Shown: positions 38,660-50,224, counted from the stretch's first letter. The stretch: 59,930 nt of DNA from Pseudorhizobium pelagicum (GCA_000722615.1 JOKI01000027.1:1-59930), one strand, 5' to 3'. Notes: generated from the letters alone by a model not told the origin. Numbers and translations: made by a program.

Positions 38660-38838
38660 GAAGAGGTTGTGATCCAAAGCTGTTTTGACACAAAGAGTTG
38701 ACAGTGGAGCACTATAGAATCACAAGGCGTTTTGCCAGCCGCGCCCGGCGATCTTCTTTCTATGCAATTGCTCTTGTGATCCGTCGAAAGTATGGCTAAA
38801 AATAATGCATTAATTCCACGTGCCCGAAAGATCATCAG

Positions 38839-39834
38839 TTGTCCCTTCCGCACCTAGCCACGCCGTTTAGCATCGGGCCGGTTGCCATTCGTAACAGAGT
38901 AGTGCTGGCGCCGATGTCGGGCGTCACCGATCTCCCTTTCCGGGAAATCGCCTGGAGTTGGGGCGCGGGCCTAGTGGTGACCGAGATGATCGCCAGCCGC
39001 GAGCTCGTGATGAGCCGCGGCGAATCCTGGGCCCGCCTGAAGCGCACGGGGCTCGGGCCGCACATGGTGCAGCTGGCGGGGCGGGAGCCTCAATGGATGG
39101 CGCAGGCCGCCCGGATTGCCGCCGACAACGGCGCGGATATCATCGACATCAACATGGGCTGTCCGGCCAAGAAGGTCACGGGCGGCTATTCCGGTTCGGC
39201 GCTGATGCGCGATCCGGAGCTGGCGCTGTCGCTGATCGAGGCGACGGTGCAGGCCGTCGACGTGCCGGTGACCTTGAAGATGCGCCTCGGCTGGGACGAA
39301 AATTCCATCAATGCCCCGGAGATCGCCCGCCAGGCCCAGGAGGCCGGCGTCCAGCTGATCACCATCCACGGCCGCACCCGCATGCAGTTCTACGAGGGCA
39401 GGGCGGATTGGGACGCGATCCGCAGCGTTCGCGACGCCGTCTCGGTGCCGCTGATCGCCAATGGCGACGTCTGCACGCCTGGCGATGCCCGCGAGATCCT
39501 GGCCCGCTCCGGCGCCGATGCGGTCATGGTCGGCCGCGGCGCCCAGGGCAGGCCCTGGCATGCCGGCACGCTGGCCGGGCATGCGCCACCCTCCGAAAGG
39601 GCGCAGCGCGAGATCATTGCCAGCCACTACGAGGCGATGCTGCAGTTCTACGGCCGCGAGGCCGGCCTGCGGCATGCCCGCAAGCATCTCGGCTGGTACC
39701 TCGACCGGCTGGCGCCCGACGTGGAGAGCGACGCGAAGGCGGCAATCTTCCGGTCCACCGATCCTGACGACGTGATGCGCCGGATGATGGAGGCGTTGAC
39801 CGCCGGCCCAGCGGCCGCAAGGGAGGCAGCATGA
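38839..39834 (+). CDS. dusB: tRNA-dihydrouridine synthase (NifR3-like)
   Basis: FMN enzyme that reduces uridines in tRNA D-loops (331 aa). [20 protein letters not shown] binds [23 protein letters not shown] holds the catalytic Cys, [14 protein letters not shown] contains the His, and [16 protein letters not shown] plus [12 protein letters not shown] bind phosphate. The frame opens only with TTG at 38839; no ATG or GTG precedes it after the upstream stop, so a TTG start is required. The stop overlaps ntrB, the classical nifR3-ntrB-ntrC order of rhizobia and Rhodobacter. Confidence 0.95.
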   Translation: MSLPHLATPFSIGPVAIRNRVVLAPMSGVTDLPFREIAWSWGAGLVVTEMIASRELVMSRGESWARLKRTGLGPHMVQLAGREPQWMAQAARIAADNGADIIDINMGCPAKKVTGGYSGSALMRDPELALSLIEATVQAVDVPVTLKMRLGWDENSINAPEIARQAQEAGVQLITIHGRTRMQFYEGRADWDAIRSVRDAVSVPLIANGDVCTPGDAREILARSGADAVMVGRGAQGRPWHAGTLAGHAPPSERAQREIIASHYEAMLQFYGREAGLRHARKHLGWYLDRLAPDVESDAKAAIFRSTDPDDVMRRMMEALTAGPAAAREAA

Positions 39835-40975
39835 CCAAGGCTCCGTCTCCGGTCGGCGACAATGCGCTCGCCCTGGCCGTCCTCAATTCGGTGCAGAACC
39901 CGGTCATCCTGGTCGACCCCTCCGGCCATGTCATGTTCGCCAACTGGGAAGCGGAGTCCTTCTTCGGGGTCAGCGCCGCCCAGCTGGCGCGCCACGAGAT
40001 TTCGGCGCTCATTCCCTTCGGCAGTCCGCTGCTGGCGCTGATCGACCAGGTCCGCGAACGCCGCGCCCCGGTCAACGAATACCGGGTCGATCTGTCGTCG
40101 CCGCGGCTCGGCCAGGACAAGCTCGTGGATCTCTATGTGGCACCCGTCGTCAGCGAACCGGGCTCCGTCGTCGTCGTCTTCCAGGAGCGGTCGATGGCCG
40201 ACAAGATCGACCGGCAGCTGACGCATCGCGCCGCCGCGCGCTCCGTGACCGGGCTGGCCTCGATGCTCGCCCACGAGATCAAGAACCCGCTGTCGGGCAT
40301 CCGCGGCGCCGCACAGCTGCTGGAGACCTCCGTTCCGGACGAGGACCGGGCGCTGACCCGCCTGATCTGCGACGAGACCGACCGCATCGTCTCGCTGGTC
40401 GACCGCATGGAGGTCTTTTCAGACGAACGCCCCATCGACCGGCTGCCGATCAACATCCATTCGGTGCTCGACCACGTCAAGGCGATCGCCAAGGCGGGCT
40501 TCGGCCGCGACATCAGGATCACCGAGAACTACGACCCGTCGCTGCCCTCCGTCTATGCCAACCGCGACCAGCTGGTGCAGGTCTTCCTGAACCTCGTCAA
40601 GAACGCCGCCGAGGCGATCGGCGGCCAGCCGGACGGCGAGATCATGCTGACCACGGCCTATCGCCCGGGCATCCGCCTCTCGGTTGCCGGGTCGCGGGAG
40701 AAGATCTCGTTGCCGCTCGAATTCTGCGTCATCGACAACGGACCCGGCGTGCCGGCCGATCTCGTGCCCAATCTCTTCGACCCCTTCATCACCACCAAGA
40801 CGAACGGCTCCGGCCTCGGTCTTGCGCTGGTGGCCAAGATCATCGGCGCCCATGGCGGCATCGTCGAATGCGACAGCCAGAACCGGCGCACGATCTTCCG
40901 GGTGCTGATGCCGATGCACAAGGAAGCCAGCATCGAGGAACCGGGTGTGGCCCACATCATCACAGGGAAAGCCAA

Positions 40976-40979
<4 letters not shown>
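39831..40979 (+). CDS. ntrB: Nitrogen regulation sensor kinase NtrB
   Basis: Cytosolic histidine kinase/phosphatase that, under control of PII proteins, sets the phosphorylation of NtrC (382 aa). A PAS domain (about 15-115, [20 protein letters not shown]) is followed by the H-box [20 protein letters not shown] with H148. The ATPase domain has N-box [15 protein letters not shown]1 [10 protein letters not shown] and G2 [18 protein letters not shown]. No membrane helix. Both ends overlap neighbours as ATGA (dusB before, ntrC after), so the three are translated together. Confidence 0.96.
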
Positions 40980-42427
<1,448 letters not shown>

Positions 42428-42582
42428 CGGTCCTTGACATTCCCGACGGCATCGTTGCATTTTCGCCACAAAGCGTTGCTTGGTGGCAACGCGTAGGCCC
42501 GTCGTGAGTCCTGCTTCGCAGAGACGTTCTGCGGTGGCACGGACAGGCGGACAACCGCGAATGTCGGGCAAGGAGTAATGTG

Positions 42583-44856
42583 ATGATCGAGGGCGTAGTC
42601 TCGCCCACGGCTGAAGCCGAGCCCGATGGCATGGTGCAGGACCGGCGTGCGTCTTTCGCCCTGCCGGGCCTGCTGCTGGCCGGCGGCGCGCTCGTCTGCG
42701 CCATCCTCACGCTCTTCGTCCTGGTCGGCCTGACACCGATCGCGCCGACGACCCGCGTCGTCATTGCCTCGGCGGTTCTCAATTCGATCTTCGTCGTCGG
42801 ACTGATGTATCTGATCGGCCGCGAGGTGACGCGACTGTTCAAGGCCCGCAACCGTGGCCGTGCGGCCGCCCGGCTCCATATCCGGGTCGTGGTGCTGTTC
42901 TCGATCGTCGCGATCACGCCTGCGGTCCTGGTTGCCATCTTCGCCAGCATCACGCTCAGCGCCGGCCTCGACCGCTGGTTCTCCATCCGCACCCAGTCGA
43001 TCGTCCGCTCCTCCACGGATGTGGCGCAGGCCTACATGATCGAGAATGCCAGCTACGTGCAGGGGCAGACCGTCTCGATGGCCAACGACCTGGAGCGCAA
43101 CCGGGCGATGTTTTATCTCGACCGAACCGGCTTCGTCGACATGATGACCCGTCAGGCGCGGGGCCGCGGCCTGCTGGGCGCCTTTCTCGTTCGGGAGGAC
43201 GGGTCCGCCGTCGCGCAGGCCGACATCACCACGGAACGGCCGCTGCCGGCCATTCCGCAGGATGCGCTGCAGAAGGCGGCAGCCGGCCAGCCCACCCTCA
43301 TACCGCCCGGGGTCACGAACCTCGTCGGTGCCATCATCAAGCTTGAGGGCATTCCAGGCTCCTTCCTTTATACCATTCGGGCCGTCGATCCGAAGGTCAT
43401 GGCCGCCATGCGGCTGATGGAGGACAACACCGCCGAATACCAGGCGATGGAAGCCGGTCGCATGTCGCTGCAGGTGGCTTTCGCCATTCTCTATCTCGGA
43501 TTTGCGCTCATCGTTCTTCTGGCCGCCATCTGGACGGCAATCGCCGTGGCCGACCGTATCGTCCGGCCGATCCGGCTGCTGATCAGCGCCGCCGACAGCG
43601 TCGCCACCGGTGATCTCAACGTGGTGGTGCCGGTCCGGACCGCCGATGGCGACGTCGGCAACCTGTCGCGCACGTTCAACAAGATGATCTCGGAGATCCG
43701 CAGCCAGCGTGACGAGATCCTCGAAGCCAAGGACGAGGTGGATGATCGTCGCCGCTTCATCGAGGCGGTGCTCTCCGGCGTCACGGCAGCCGTCATCGGC
43801 GTCGAGGACGACCGGCACGTCACCATCGTCAACTCCTCGGCAGAACTCTTCCTCGGGCTGCCGGCGGACAAGCTGATCGGCCGCAAGCTGTCGGAGGTCG
43901 TGCCGGAAATCGACGCGGTGCTGTCGGAAGCGGCCGCCCGCGCCCGCAACGACTTCCGCAAGCATGTGAACCTGATGCGCGGCGGCAAGGAGCGCACGCT
44001 GAGCGTCCAGGTGACGCGCGAGGAACAGGGCTCCTCGCGTGATTCCTATGTCATCACCCTCGACGACATCACCGATCTGGTGATTGCCCAGCGTTCGACG
44101 GCCTGGGCCGACGTCGCCCGCCGCATCGCCCACGAGATCAAGAACCCGCTGACGCCCATCCAGCTGTCGGCCGAACGGCTGAAGCGCCGCTACGGCAAGC
44201 AGATTGCCGAGGACGACCGCGCTGTCTTCGACCAGTGCACCGATACGATCGTGCGCCAGGTCGGCGATATCGGCCGCATGGTCGACGAGTTCTCCTCCTT
44301 CGCCCGCATGCCGAAGCCTGCCAAGGAAGAGACCGATCTCCGCGACATCGTCCGCGATGCCGTCTTCCTGCGCGAGATGGGTACCAGCCACGTCGAGTTC
44401 ATCCGCGATCTGGGCGACGAGCCATTGATCGGCCAGTTCGATGCGCGCATGCTCGGCCAGGCCTTCGGCAATCTCGTCAAGAATGCCGTCGAGGCCATCG
44501 AATCGGTGCCGAGCGACCAGGAACGCGACGACCGCAAGGTCTGGGTCCGCGCCCGCTTCGACCACGGCCGCGATCTGTTCGTGGTTGAGATCATCGATAA
44601 CGGCAGCGGTCTGCCGGCCGAGAATCGTCACCGGATCCTCGAGCCCTACATGACCATGCGCGAGAAGGGCACCGGCCTCGGTCTCGCTATCGTCAAGAAA
44701 ATCATCGAAGACCACGGCGGGCAGCTTGAGCTCCATGATGCGCCTGCCGAATTCGATCAGGGCCGCGGGGCCATGATCAGGGTGCTGCTGCCGCAGGTGA
44801 TGCGGACGGGCGGTGCCGGAACGGAAACAGACAAGGAATTCGCATATGGCGTCTGA
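42583..44856 (+). CDS. ntrY: Membrane sensor histidine kinase NtrY
   Basis: Sensor partner of NtrX (757 aa). Three N-terminal membrane helices lie at about residues 20-110 (LLLAGGALVCAILTLFVLVG; VIASAVLNSIFVVGLMYLIG; VVLFSIVAITPAVLVAIFAS). A periplasmic loop of about 180 residues follows, then a fourth helix (AILYLGFALIVLLAAIWTAI), HAMP, PAS, the H-box [20 protein letters not shown] with H517, and a complete ATPase domain (NAVEAIESV, DNGSGLPAEN, GTGLGLAIVKKIIEDHGG). A GTG (42580) adjoins the ATG at 42583; the AAGGAG site fits the ATG. The family responds to nitrogen and redox or oxygen signals. Overlaps ntrX by 11 bases. Confidence 0.96.
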   Translation: MIEGVVSPTAEAEPDGMVQDRRASFALPGLLLAGGALVCAILTLFVLVGLTPIAPTTRVVIASAVLNSIFVVGLMYLIGREVTRLFKARNRGRAAARLHIRVVVLFSIVAITPAVLVAIFASITLSAGLDRWFSIRTQSIVRSSTDVAQAYMIENASYVQGQTVSMANDLERNRAMFYLDRTGFVDMMTRQARGRGLLGAFLVREDGSAVAQADITTERPLPAIPQDALQKAAAGQPTLIPPGVTNLVGAIIKLEGIPGSFLYTIRAVDPKVMAAMRLMEDNTAEYQAMEAGRMSLQVAFAILYLGFALIVLLAAIWTAIAVADRIVRPIRLLISAADSVATGDLNVVVPVRTADGDVGNLSRTFNKMISEIRSQRDEILEAKDEVDDRRRFIEAVLSGVTAAVIGVEDDRHVTIVNSSAELFLGLPADKLIGRKLSEVVPEIDAVLSEAAARARNDFRKHVNLMRGGKERTLSVQVTREEQGSSRDSYVITLDDITDLVIAQRSTAWADVARRIAHEIKNPLTPIQLSAERLKRRYGKQIAEDDRAVFDQCTDTIVRQVGDIGRMVDEFSSFARMPKPAKEETDLRDIVRDAVFLREMGTSHVEFIRDLGDEPLIGQFDARMLGQAFGNLVKNAVEAIESVPSDQERDDRKVWVRARFDHGRDLFVVEIIDNGSGLPAENRHRILEPYMTMREKGTGLGLAIVKKIIEDHGGQLELHDAPAEFDQGRGAMIRVLLPQVMRTGGAGTETDKEFAYGV

Positions 44857-46210
44857 CATTCTGGTCGTCGACGACGAGACCGACATCCGCGAGATCGTCT
44901 CCGGCATCCTCTCCGACGAGGGACACGAAACCCGGATGGCGCACGACAGCGACAGCGCGCTGGCCGCCATTTCCGATCGCGTGCCGCGCCTCGTCTTTCT
45001 CGACATCTGGATGCAGGGGTCGAAGCTGGACGGACTGGCGCTGCTCGACGAGCTCAAGAGCCGCCACCCGGATCTCCCCGTGGTGATGATCTCCGGCCAC
45101 GGCAACGTCGAGACCGCCGTCTCCGCCATCAAGCGCGGCGCCTTCGACTTCATCGAGAAGCCGTTCAAGGCGGACCGGCTGATCCTGATTGCCGAGCGCG
45201 CGCTGGAAAACTCCAACCTGAAGCGCGAGGTCACCGAGCTGAAGAAGCGGACTGGCGACGCGGTCGAGCTTGTCGGCACCTCCGTCTCGGTATCGCAGCT
45301 GCGCCAGACCATCGACAAGGTGGCGCCGACCAACAGCCGCATCATGATCCTCGGACCGTCCGGCAGCGGCAAGGAACTCGTGGCCCGCATGGTCCACAAG
45401 AAGTCGTCGCGGGCCAATGGTCCCTTCGTGGCGCTGAATGCCGCCACCATCACGCCGGACCGGATGGAGATCGCCCTCTTCGGGACCGAAGGCGGACCCG
45501 GTCAGGCGCGCAAGATCGGCGCCCTGGAAGAGGCGCACCGCGGCATTCTCTATCTGGACGAAGTCGGCGAGATGCCGCGCGAGACGCAGAACAAGATCCT
45601 GCGCGTGCTGGTCGACCAGCAGTTCGAGCGCGTCGGCGGCTCCAAGCGCGTCAAGGTCGACGTCCGGATCATCTCCTCGACCGCCTACAACCTCGAGAAC
45701 CTGATCTCCGAAGGCATCTTCCGGGAAGACCTCTATCACCGGCTGGCCGTCGTGCCGATCAAGGTTCCGGCGCTGGCGGAACGCCGTGAGGACATCCCCT
45801 TCCTCGTCGACATGTTCATGCGCCAGATCTCCGAGCAGGCCGGCATCCGGCCGCGCAAGATCGGCGAGGACGCCATGGCCGTGCTGCAGGCCCACGACTG
45901 GCCGGGCAACATCCGCCAGCTTCGCAACAACATCGAGCGGCTGATGATTCTCGCCCGCACCGACGGCCCCGACACGTCGATCTCGGCGGACATGCTGCCG
46001 CCCGATCTCGGCGACATGCTGCCGAAGATCTCCACCAAGGGCGACTATCACATCATGACGCTGCCGCTGCGCGAGGCTCGCGAAATGTTCGAGCGCGATT
46101 ATCTGATTGCGCAGATCAATCGATTCGGTGGCAATATCTCGCGCACCGCCGAATTCGTTGGTATGGAGCGCTCGGCGCTGCACCGCAAACTGAAGTCCCT
46201 GGGCGTATAG
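44846..46210 (+). CDS. ntrX: Response regulator NtrX (AAA+ domain without GAFTGA)
   Basis: Response regulator phosphorylated by NtrY (454 aa). Receiver domain with D53 (LVFLDIWMQG). AAA+ domain with Walker A GPSGSGKE and Walker B RGILYLDEVGEMP. The sigma-54 loop GAFTGA is missing: where NtrC has [11 protein letters not shown], NtrX has FGTEGGPGQARKIG (from residue 213), followed by a shortened link to Walker B. A Fis-type helix-turn-helix closes the protein (GGNISRTAEFVGMERSALHR). It therefore probably regulates sigma-70 promoters or represses, as proposed for other alphaproteobacterial NtrX. The ATG at 44846 lies inside the ntrY end. Confidence 0.95.
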   Translation: MASDILVVDDETDIREIVSGILSDEGHETRMAHDSDSALAAISDRVPRLVFLDIWMQGSKLDGLALLDELKSRHPDLPVVMISGHGNVETAVSAIKRGAFDFIEKPFKADRLILIAERALENSNLKREVTELKKRTGDAVELVGTSVSVSQLRQTIDKVAPTNSRIMILGPSGSGKELVARMVHKKSSRANGPFVALNAATITPDRMEIALFGTEGGPGQARKIGALEEAHRGILYLDEVGEMPRETQNKILRVLVDQQFERVGGSKRVKVDVRIISSTAYNLENLISEGIFREDLYHRLAVVPIKVPALAERREDIPFLVDMFMRQISEQAGIRPRKIGEDAMAVLQAHDWPGNIRQLRNNIERLMILARTDGPDTSISADMLPPDLGDMLPKISTKGDYHIMTLPLREAREMFERDYLIAQINRFGGNISRTAEFVGMERSALHRKLKSLGV

Positions 46211-46258
46211 CCCAGCGGCAGGGCATGGCCGCTTCACGCCGTCGACGAAAGAGCAAGC

Positions 46259-47635
46259 ATGAAAGTCATCATTTGCGGAGCAGGCCAGGTCGGCTACGGC
46301 ATCGCCGAGCGCCTGTCGCAGGAGGATAACGACGTCTCCGTCATCGACACGTCCGCCTCGCTGATCAACGCGATCACCGAGACGCTCGACGTCCGCGGCT
46401 ACGTCGGCCACGGCGCCCATCCGGACGTGCTGGCCAAGGCCGGCGCCGAGCAGGCGGACATGATCATCGCCGTGACCCTCTATGACGAGGTCAACATCGT
46501 CGCCTGCGAGGTTGCCCACGCCCTCTTCAATGTTCCCACCAAGATCGCCCGCATCCGCGCCCAGGCCTATCTGCAGCCGGAATATGCCGATCTCTTCAGC
46601 CGCCAGAACATGTCGATCGACGTGACGATCTCGCCGGAAATCGAGGTCGGCAAGATGGTGCTGCGCCGCATTTCCTTCCCCGGCGCCACCGACATCGTTC
46701 GCTTCGCAGAGGATTCGATTGCCATGGTGGCGATCGAATGCATGGAGGATTGCCCGGTCCTCAACACGCCGCTGCATCAGCTCAGCCAGCTCTTCCCGGA
46801 CCTGATGGCGACCGTCGTCGGCATCTTCCGCGACGGCCACCTCACCGTCGCCCATTCCGGCGACCAGCTGCATGCCGGCGATCTCGCCTATGTCATCTGC
46901 CAGCGCGAACACGTGCGCCGCACCCTCGGCCTCTTCGGCCACGAGGAGCAGGAGGCCCGCCGCATCATCATCGCCGGCGGTGGCAACATCGGCCATTTCG
47001 TCGCCCGCACCATCGAGGAGCACCAGCCGAAGACGCGGCTGAAGATCATCGAGACCGATCGCGAAAAGGCCGTTTCCGTCTCCGAGCAGCTGCGCAACAC
47101 CGTCGTCCTGCACGGCTCGGCGCTCGACCAGAACATCCTCCTGCAGGCCGACGTCCAGGATGCCGACCTGATGGTGACGCTCACCAACAGCGACCAGATC
47201 AACATCCTCGGCGCGGTCATGGCCAAATCGCTCGGCTGCAAGTCGAACCTGGTGCTGATCAACAGCTCCTCGCTCAACAATGTCACCAAGTCACTCGGCA
47301 TCGACGCCCAGATCAACCCGCGCGCCGTCACCATTTCGCGCGTCCTGCAGCACGTCCGCAAGGGTCGTATCCGCTCCGTCTATGCCGTGCAGCAGGGTTC
47401 CGCGGAGGTGATCGAGGCCGAGGCGCTGGAAACCTCGCCGCTCGTCGGGCGCCCGTTCCGCGATCTCGAGCTGCCCGACGGCATCCGCATCGGCGCCATC
47501 TACCGGGACGGCGCCGTGATCCGTCCGAGCGGCGACACGAAGATCAAGGCCAAGGACCGCGTCGTGCTCTTCTCCACCGCCGAGGCGGTCAAGAACGTCG
47601 AGCAGATGTTCCGCGTCTCCATCCAGTATTTCTAG
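46259..47635 (+). CDS. trkA: Trk system potassium uptake protein TrkA
   Basis: Peripheral NAD-binding regulatory subunit of the Trk/Ktr potassium transporter (458 aa). It has two RCK units: VIICGAGQVGYGIAERLSQE (N-terminal nucleotide fold) and IIIAGGGNIGHFVARTIEEH (second, from about residue 233), each followed by a C-terminal ligand-binding TrkA_C part. The order ntrX-trkA-hfq-hflX is normal in rhizobia. No channel gene is nearby, so the partner TrkH must be elsewhere. Confidence 0.95.
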   Translation: MKVIICGAGQVGYGIAERLSQEDNDVSVIDTSASLINAITETLDVRGYVGHGAHPDVLAKAGAEQADMIIAVTLYDEVNIVACEVAHALFNVPTKIARIRAQAYLQPEYADLFSRQNMSIDVTISPEIEVGKMVLRRISFPGATDIVRFAEDSIAMVAIECMEDCPVLNTPLHQLSQLFPDLMATVVGIFRDGHLTVAHSGDQLHAGDLAYVICQREHVRRTLGLFGHEEQEARRIIIAGGGNIGHFVARTIEEHQPKTRLKIIETDREKAVSVSEQLRNTVVLHGSALDQNILLQADVQDADLMVTLTNSDQINILGAVMAKSLGCKSNLVLINSSSLNNVTKSLGIDAQINPRAVTISRVLQHVRKGRIRSVYAVQQGSAEVIEAEALETSPLVGRPFRDLELPDGIRIGAIYRDGAVIRPSGDTKIKAKDRVVLFSTAEAVKNVEQMFRVSIQYF

Positions 47636-47720
47636 GAGAGCCGGGGCGGAACCGAACGTCAGGAGTGCCTTTTTGCACGTTGCGGAAAACACGGCGATTT
47701 GATAACGAAGTTTTAGGGGA

Positions 47721-47785
47721 GGGAAGCACGAGGGCGCTTCCCGGTCATCTCTTGACAGCTAGATCATGATCCGGCCAACGGCCGG
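47721..47785 (+). promoter_or_regulatory. Two hairpins in the trkA-hfq gap
   Basis: GGGAAGC/GCTTCCC (47721-47727 and 47736-47742) and CCGGCC-AAC-GGCCGG (47771-47785) are perfect stems. A TTGACA lies between them (47752-47757), but no good -10 follows at the right distance. The second hairpin ends 23 bases before hfq and may influence its translation; Hfq is autoregulated in other bacteria. Confidence 0.4.
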
Positions 47786-47807
47786 CAAAATAGAAAGAAG
47801 CGGCGCT

Positions 47808-48050
47808 ATGGCGGAACGTTCTCAGAACTTGCAGGACTTATTTCTCAATACAGTCCGCAAACAGAAGATTTCCCTGACTATTTTCCTGATCAACGGGGTG
47901 AAGCTCACAGGTGTCGTGACCTCCTTCGACAACTTCTGTGTCCTTCTTCGCCGTGACGGCCACTCGCAACTCGTGTATAAGCACGCGATCTCCACCATCA
48001 TGCCCGGCCAGCCGATGCAGATGTTCGAGAGCGAAGAAACCGCCGCATAA
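47808..48050 (+). CDS. hfq: RNA chaperone Hfq
   Basis: Hexameric Sm-like protein that pairs small RNAs with mRNAs (80 aa). [20 protein letters not shown] is Sm1 with the proximal-face residues, [20 protein letters not shown] the core, and [12 protein letters not shown] the Sm2 motif with the KH pair. Short acidic C-tail as in rhizobia. The start at 47808 gives the standard N-terminus. Followed 45 bases on by hflX, the usual order. Confidence 0.98.
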   Translation: MAERSQNLQDLFLNTVRKQKISLTIFLINGVKLTGVVTSFDNFCVLLRRDGHSQLVYKHAISTIMPGQPMQMFESEETAA

Positions 48051-48094
48051 CAGGACAACCACAGATTTCAAATCGCGATACTTCCAATGAATCG

Positions 48095-49468
48095 ATGATC
48101 CCGGAGACCGAGCGTCACCGGGACGACATGCGTGCCATCGTCATCGTGCCGGTGCTGAAGCAGGGCCGGACCGCCCGCTCGGCACAGGCCGATTCCGCCA
48201 CGCCTTCGCCGCAACGGTCCGACGAGGCCCGCCTCGAGGAGGCGATCGGCCTTGCCCGGGCGATTGACCTGACGATCGTGCAGGGCCTGATCGTGCCGGT
48301 CGCCCAGCCGAAGCCGGCAACCCTGATGGGCAGCGGCAAGATCGAGGAGATCAAGGCGCTGCTCGACGAGCACCACGCCGGCCTCGTCATCATCGACCAC
48401 CCGCTGACCCCCGTGCAGCAGCGCAATCTCGAGAAGGAATGGAACGCCAAGGTCATCGACCGGACGGGCCTGATCCTCGAGATCTTCGGCCGCCGTGCCT
48501 CCACCAAGGAGGGCACGCTGCAGGTCGATCTGGCGCATCTGAACTACCAGAAGGGCCGACTCGTGCGCAGCTGGACCCACCTGGAACGCCAGCGCGGCGG
48601 TGCAGGCTTCATGGGCGGCCCCGGTGAAACCCAGATCGAGGCCGACCGCCGGCTGCTGCAGGACCGCATCGTCAAGCTGGAGCGCGAGCTCGAGCAGGTG
48701 GTGCGCACCCGCCAGCTGCACCGCGCCAAGCGCCGCAAGGTACCGCATCCGATCGTGGCGCTGGTCGGCTATACCAACGCAGGCAAGTCGACGCTCTTCA
48801 ACCGCATCACCGGTGCGGGCGTGCTGGCCGAGGACATGCTGTTTGCAACGCTCGATCCGACCCTGCGGCGCATGAAGCTGCCGCATGGCCGCACCGTCAT
48901 CCTGTCCGATACCGTCGGCTTCATCTCCAACCTGCCGACCCACCTCGTGGCCGCCTTCCGCGCCACGCTGGAAGAGGTTCTGGAGGCGGACCTGATCCTG
49001 CATGTGCGCGACATGTCGGACCCTGACAATGCCGCCCAGTCCGGCGACGTGCTGCGCATCCTCACCGATCTCGGCATCGACGAGAAGGAGCGCGAGAAGC
49101 GCATCATCGAGGTCTGGAACAAGATCGACCGGCTCGACCCGGAAGCCCATGACGCGCTCATCGAGCGCGCCCATGGTCGCGACGACATCATGGCCGTCTC
49201 CGCCGTCAGCGGCGAGGGTGTCGAGCCGCTGATGGAAGAGATCTCCAGGCGCCTCTCGGGCGTGCTCACCGAGGCGACGATCACCATTCCGGCCGACAAG
49301 CTGGCGCTGGTCTCCTGGGTCTATGAGAACGCCATCGTCGACGGCCGCGAAGACCTCGAGGACGGCGCGGTCGAACTCGACGTCCGCCTGTCGGACGGCC
49401 AGGCCGTCGAGCTGGAGCGCAAGCTCGGCATCGGCCAGGCCCCGCAAAAGGAAGACTGGGAGCGGTAA
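48095..49468 (+). CDS. hflX: GTPase HflX
   Basis: Ribosome-associated GTPase that splits stalled or heat-damaged ribosomes (457 aa). The N-terminal HflX domain has PKPATLMGSGKIEEIKALLD and DRTGLILEIFGRRASTKEG. A helical linker with GGPGETQIEADRRLLQDRI follows. The G domain (from about 225) has G1 GYTNAGKST, G3 DTVGFISNLP and G4 NKID. All are intact. The stop codon lies in the loop of a terminator. Confidence 0.96.
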   Translation: MIPETERHRDDMRAIVIVPVLKQGRTARSAQADSATPSPQRSDEARLEEAIGLARAIDLTIVQGLIVPVAQPKPATLMGSGKIEEIKALLDEHHAGLVIIDHPLTPVQQRNLEKEWNAKVIDRTGLILEIFGRRASTKEGTLQVDLAHLNYQKGRLVRSWTHLERQRGGAGFMGGPGETQIEADRRLLQDRIVKLERELEQVVRTRQLHRAKRRKVPHPIVALVGYTNAGKSTLFNRITGAGVLAEDMLFATLDPTLRRMKLPHGRTVILSDTVGFISNLPTHLVAAFRATLEEVLEADLILHVRDMSDPDNAAQSGDVLRILTDLGIDEKEREKRIIEVWNKIDRLDPEAHDALIERAHGRDDIMAVSAVSGEGVEPLMEEISRRLSGVLTEATITIPADKLALVSWVYENAIVDGREDLEDGAVELDVRLSDGQAVELERKLGIGQAPQKEDWER

Positions 49469-49480
49469 CCGCTCCCTTTT
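49458..49480 (+). terminator. Intrinsic terminator at the hflX stop
   Basis: GGGAGCGGT (49458-49466) and ACCGCTCCC (49468-49476) are perfect arms with TTTT following (49477-49480). The hflX stop TAA is at the loop. Ends the hfq-hflX transcript. Confidence 0.85.
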
Positions 49481-49486
49481 CGCCCG

Positions 49487-50224
49487 GTGGCTGGTCGAGA
49501 TTGGGATCATCGGGCCGCAATTTCGCCGACAGGCAAGGCGACAGAGCCGCGCCGCTCCAGAATCAGGCTCGCGACGACCGCCTCGGCGGTGCTGCACCTC
49601 GTCCTCTTGCTTGTCGCTGCATTCCTTCCCGCTGGAAAACCTCTGCCTCTGCCTTCTGAAGAGGGTATCACCGTTGAAATTCTGACCGAGCCTTCGCCTC
49701 CGCATCTGGGGGCATCGGCAGGCGCCGCAAGGAGAGACGTCGGCCGTTCCGCGGCAGTTCCTGTTGATCAGGAGGAGGAAGAGGAACTGCCTCCGCCGTC
49801 GCCAGCGAAACCCGCTTCGGATCGACAGCCGTTGGTGGCTGCCAGGACGCTGTTTTCATCCCGGACACTCGACGATCCGCGAAGTCGGGGCGCCAGGACG
49901 GCGCTGAGACAGCTTGGGACAGAGGATCGCATCTCGCAGCTTTGCAACATCGAGGCGATGGAGCAGGTCCAGCGGCTGACCGGCGACTACCGGCCGGACT
50001 TCGTGGTTGCCTATGCCAAGGCTGACCTGAAACTGGCCGGGCTGACACTGGAAGCAGATGGCGGAGCCATCCGCAGCAGGCAGCACTGGTACGACGTCAC
50101 GTTTATCTGCGAAGTCACCCCGGATTTGGAAACGGTCACTGCCTTCCAGTTCTCTCTTGGTGCGGAGATACCCGAGGCGGAATGGGAGGAGTACGCCCTT
50201 CCTGCCGGAGAGGTTTCGGACTGA
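49487..50224 (+). CDS. DUF930-type envelope protein with TonB-like N-terminus
   Basis: A 245-aa protein, anchored by one membrane helix at about residues 30-48 (ATTASAVLHLVLLLVAAFLP). An acidic/Pro-rich segment of about 70 residues follows (EEEEELPPPSPAKPA), like a TonB-type spacer. The C-terminal domain (about 130-230) contains LCNIEAMEQVQRLTGDYRPD and IRSRQHWYDVTFICEVTPDL with two Cys, matching DUF930 as I know it from rhizobia. Function unknown. The only upstream start is a GTG at 49487, six bases after the hflX terminator T-run, so the true start or promoter is uncertain. Confidence 0.65.
   Translation: MAGRDWDHRAAISPTGKATEPRRSRIRLATTASAVLHLVLLLVAAFLPAGKPLPLPSEEGITVEILTEPSPPHLGASAGAARRDVGRSAAVPVDQEEEEELPPPSPAKPASDRQPLVAARTLFSSRTLDDPRSRGARTALRQLGTEDRISQLCNIEAMEQVQRLTGDYRPDFVVAYAKADLKLAGLTLEADGGAIRSRQHWYDVTFICEVTPDLETVTAFQFSLGAEIPEAEWEEYALPAGEVSD

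Noticed and set aside
47752..47757. TTGACA as the hfq promoter
   Set aside because: A perfect -35 but no acceptable -10 at 16-18 bases; the expected place holds a GC hairpin.
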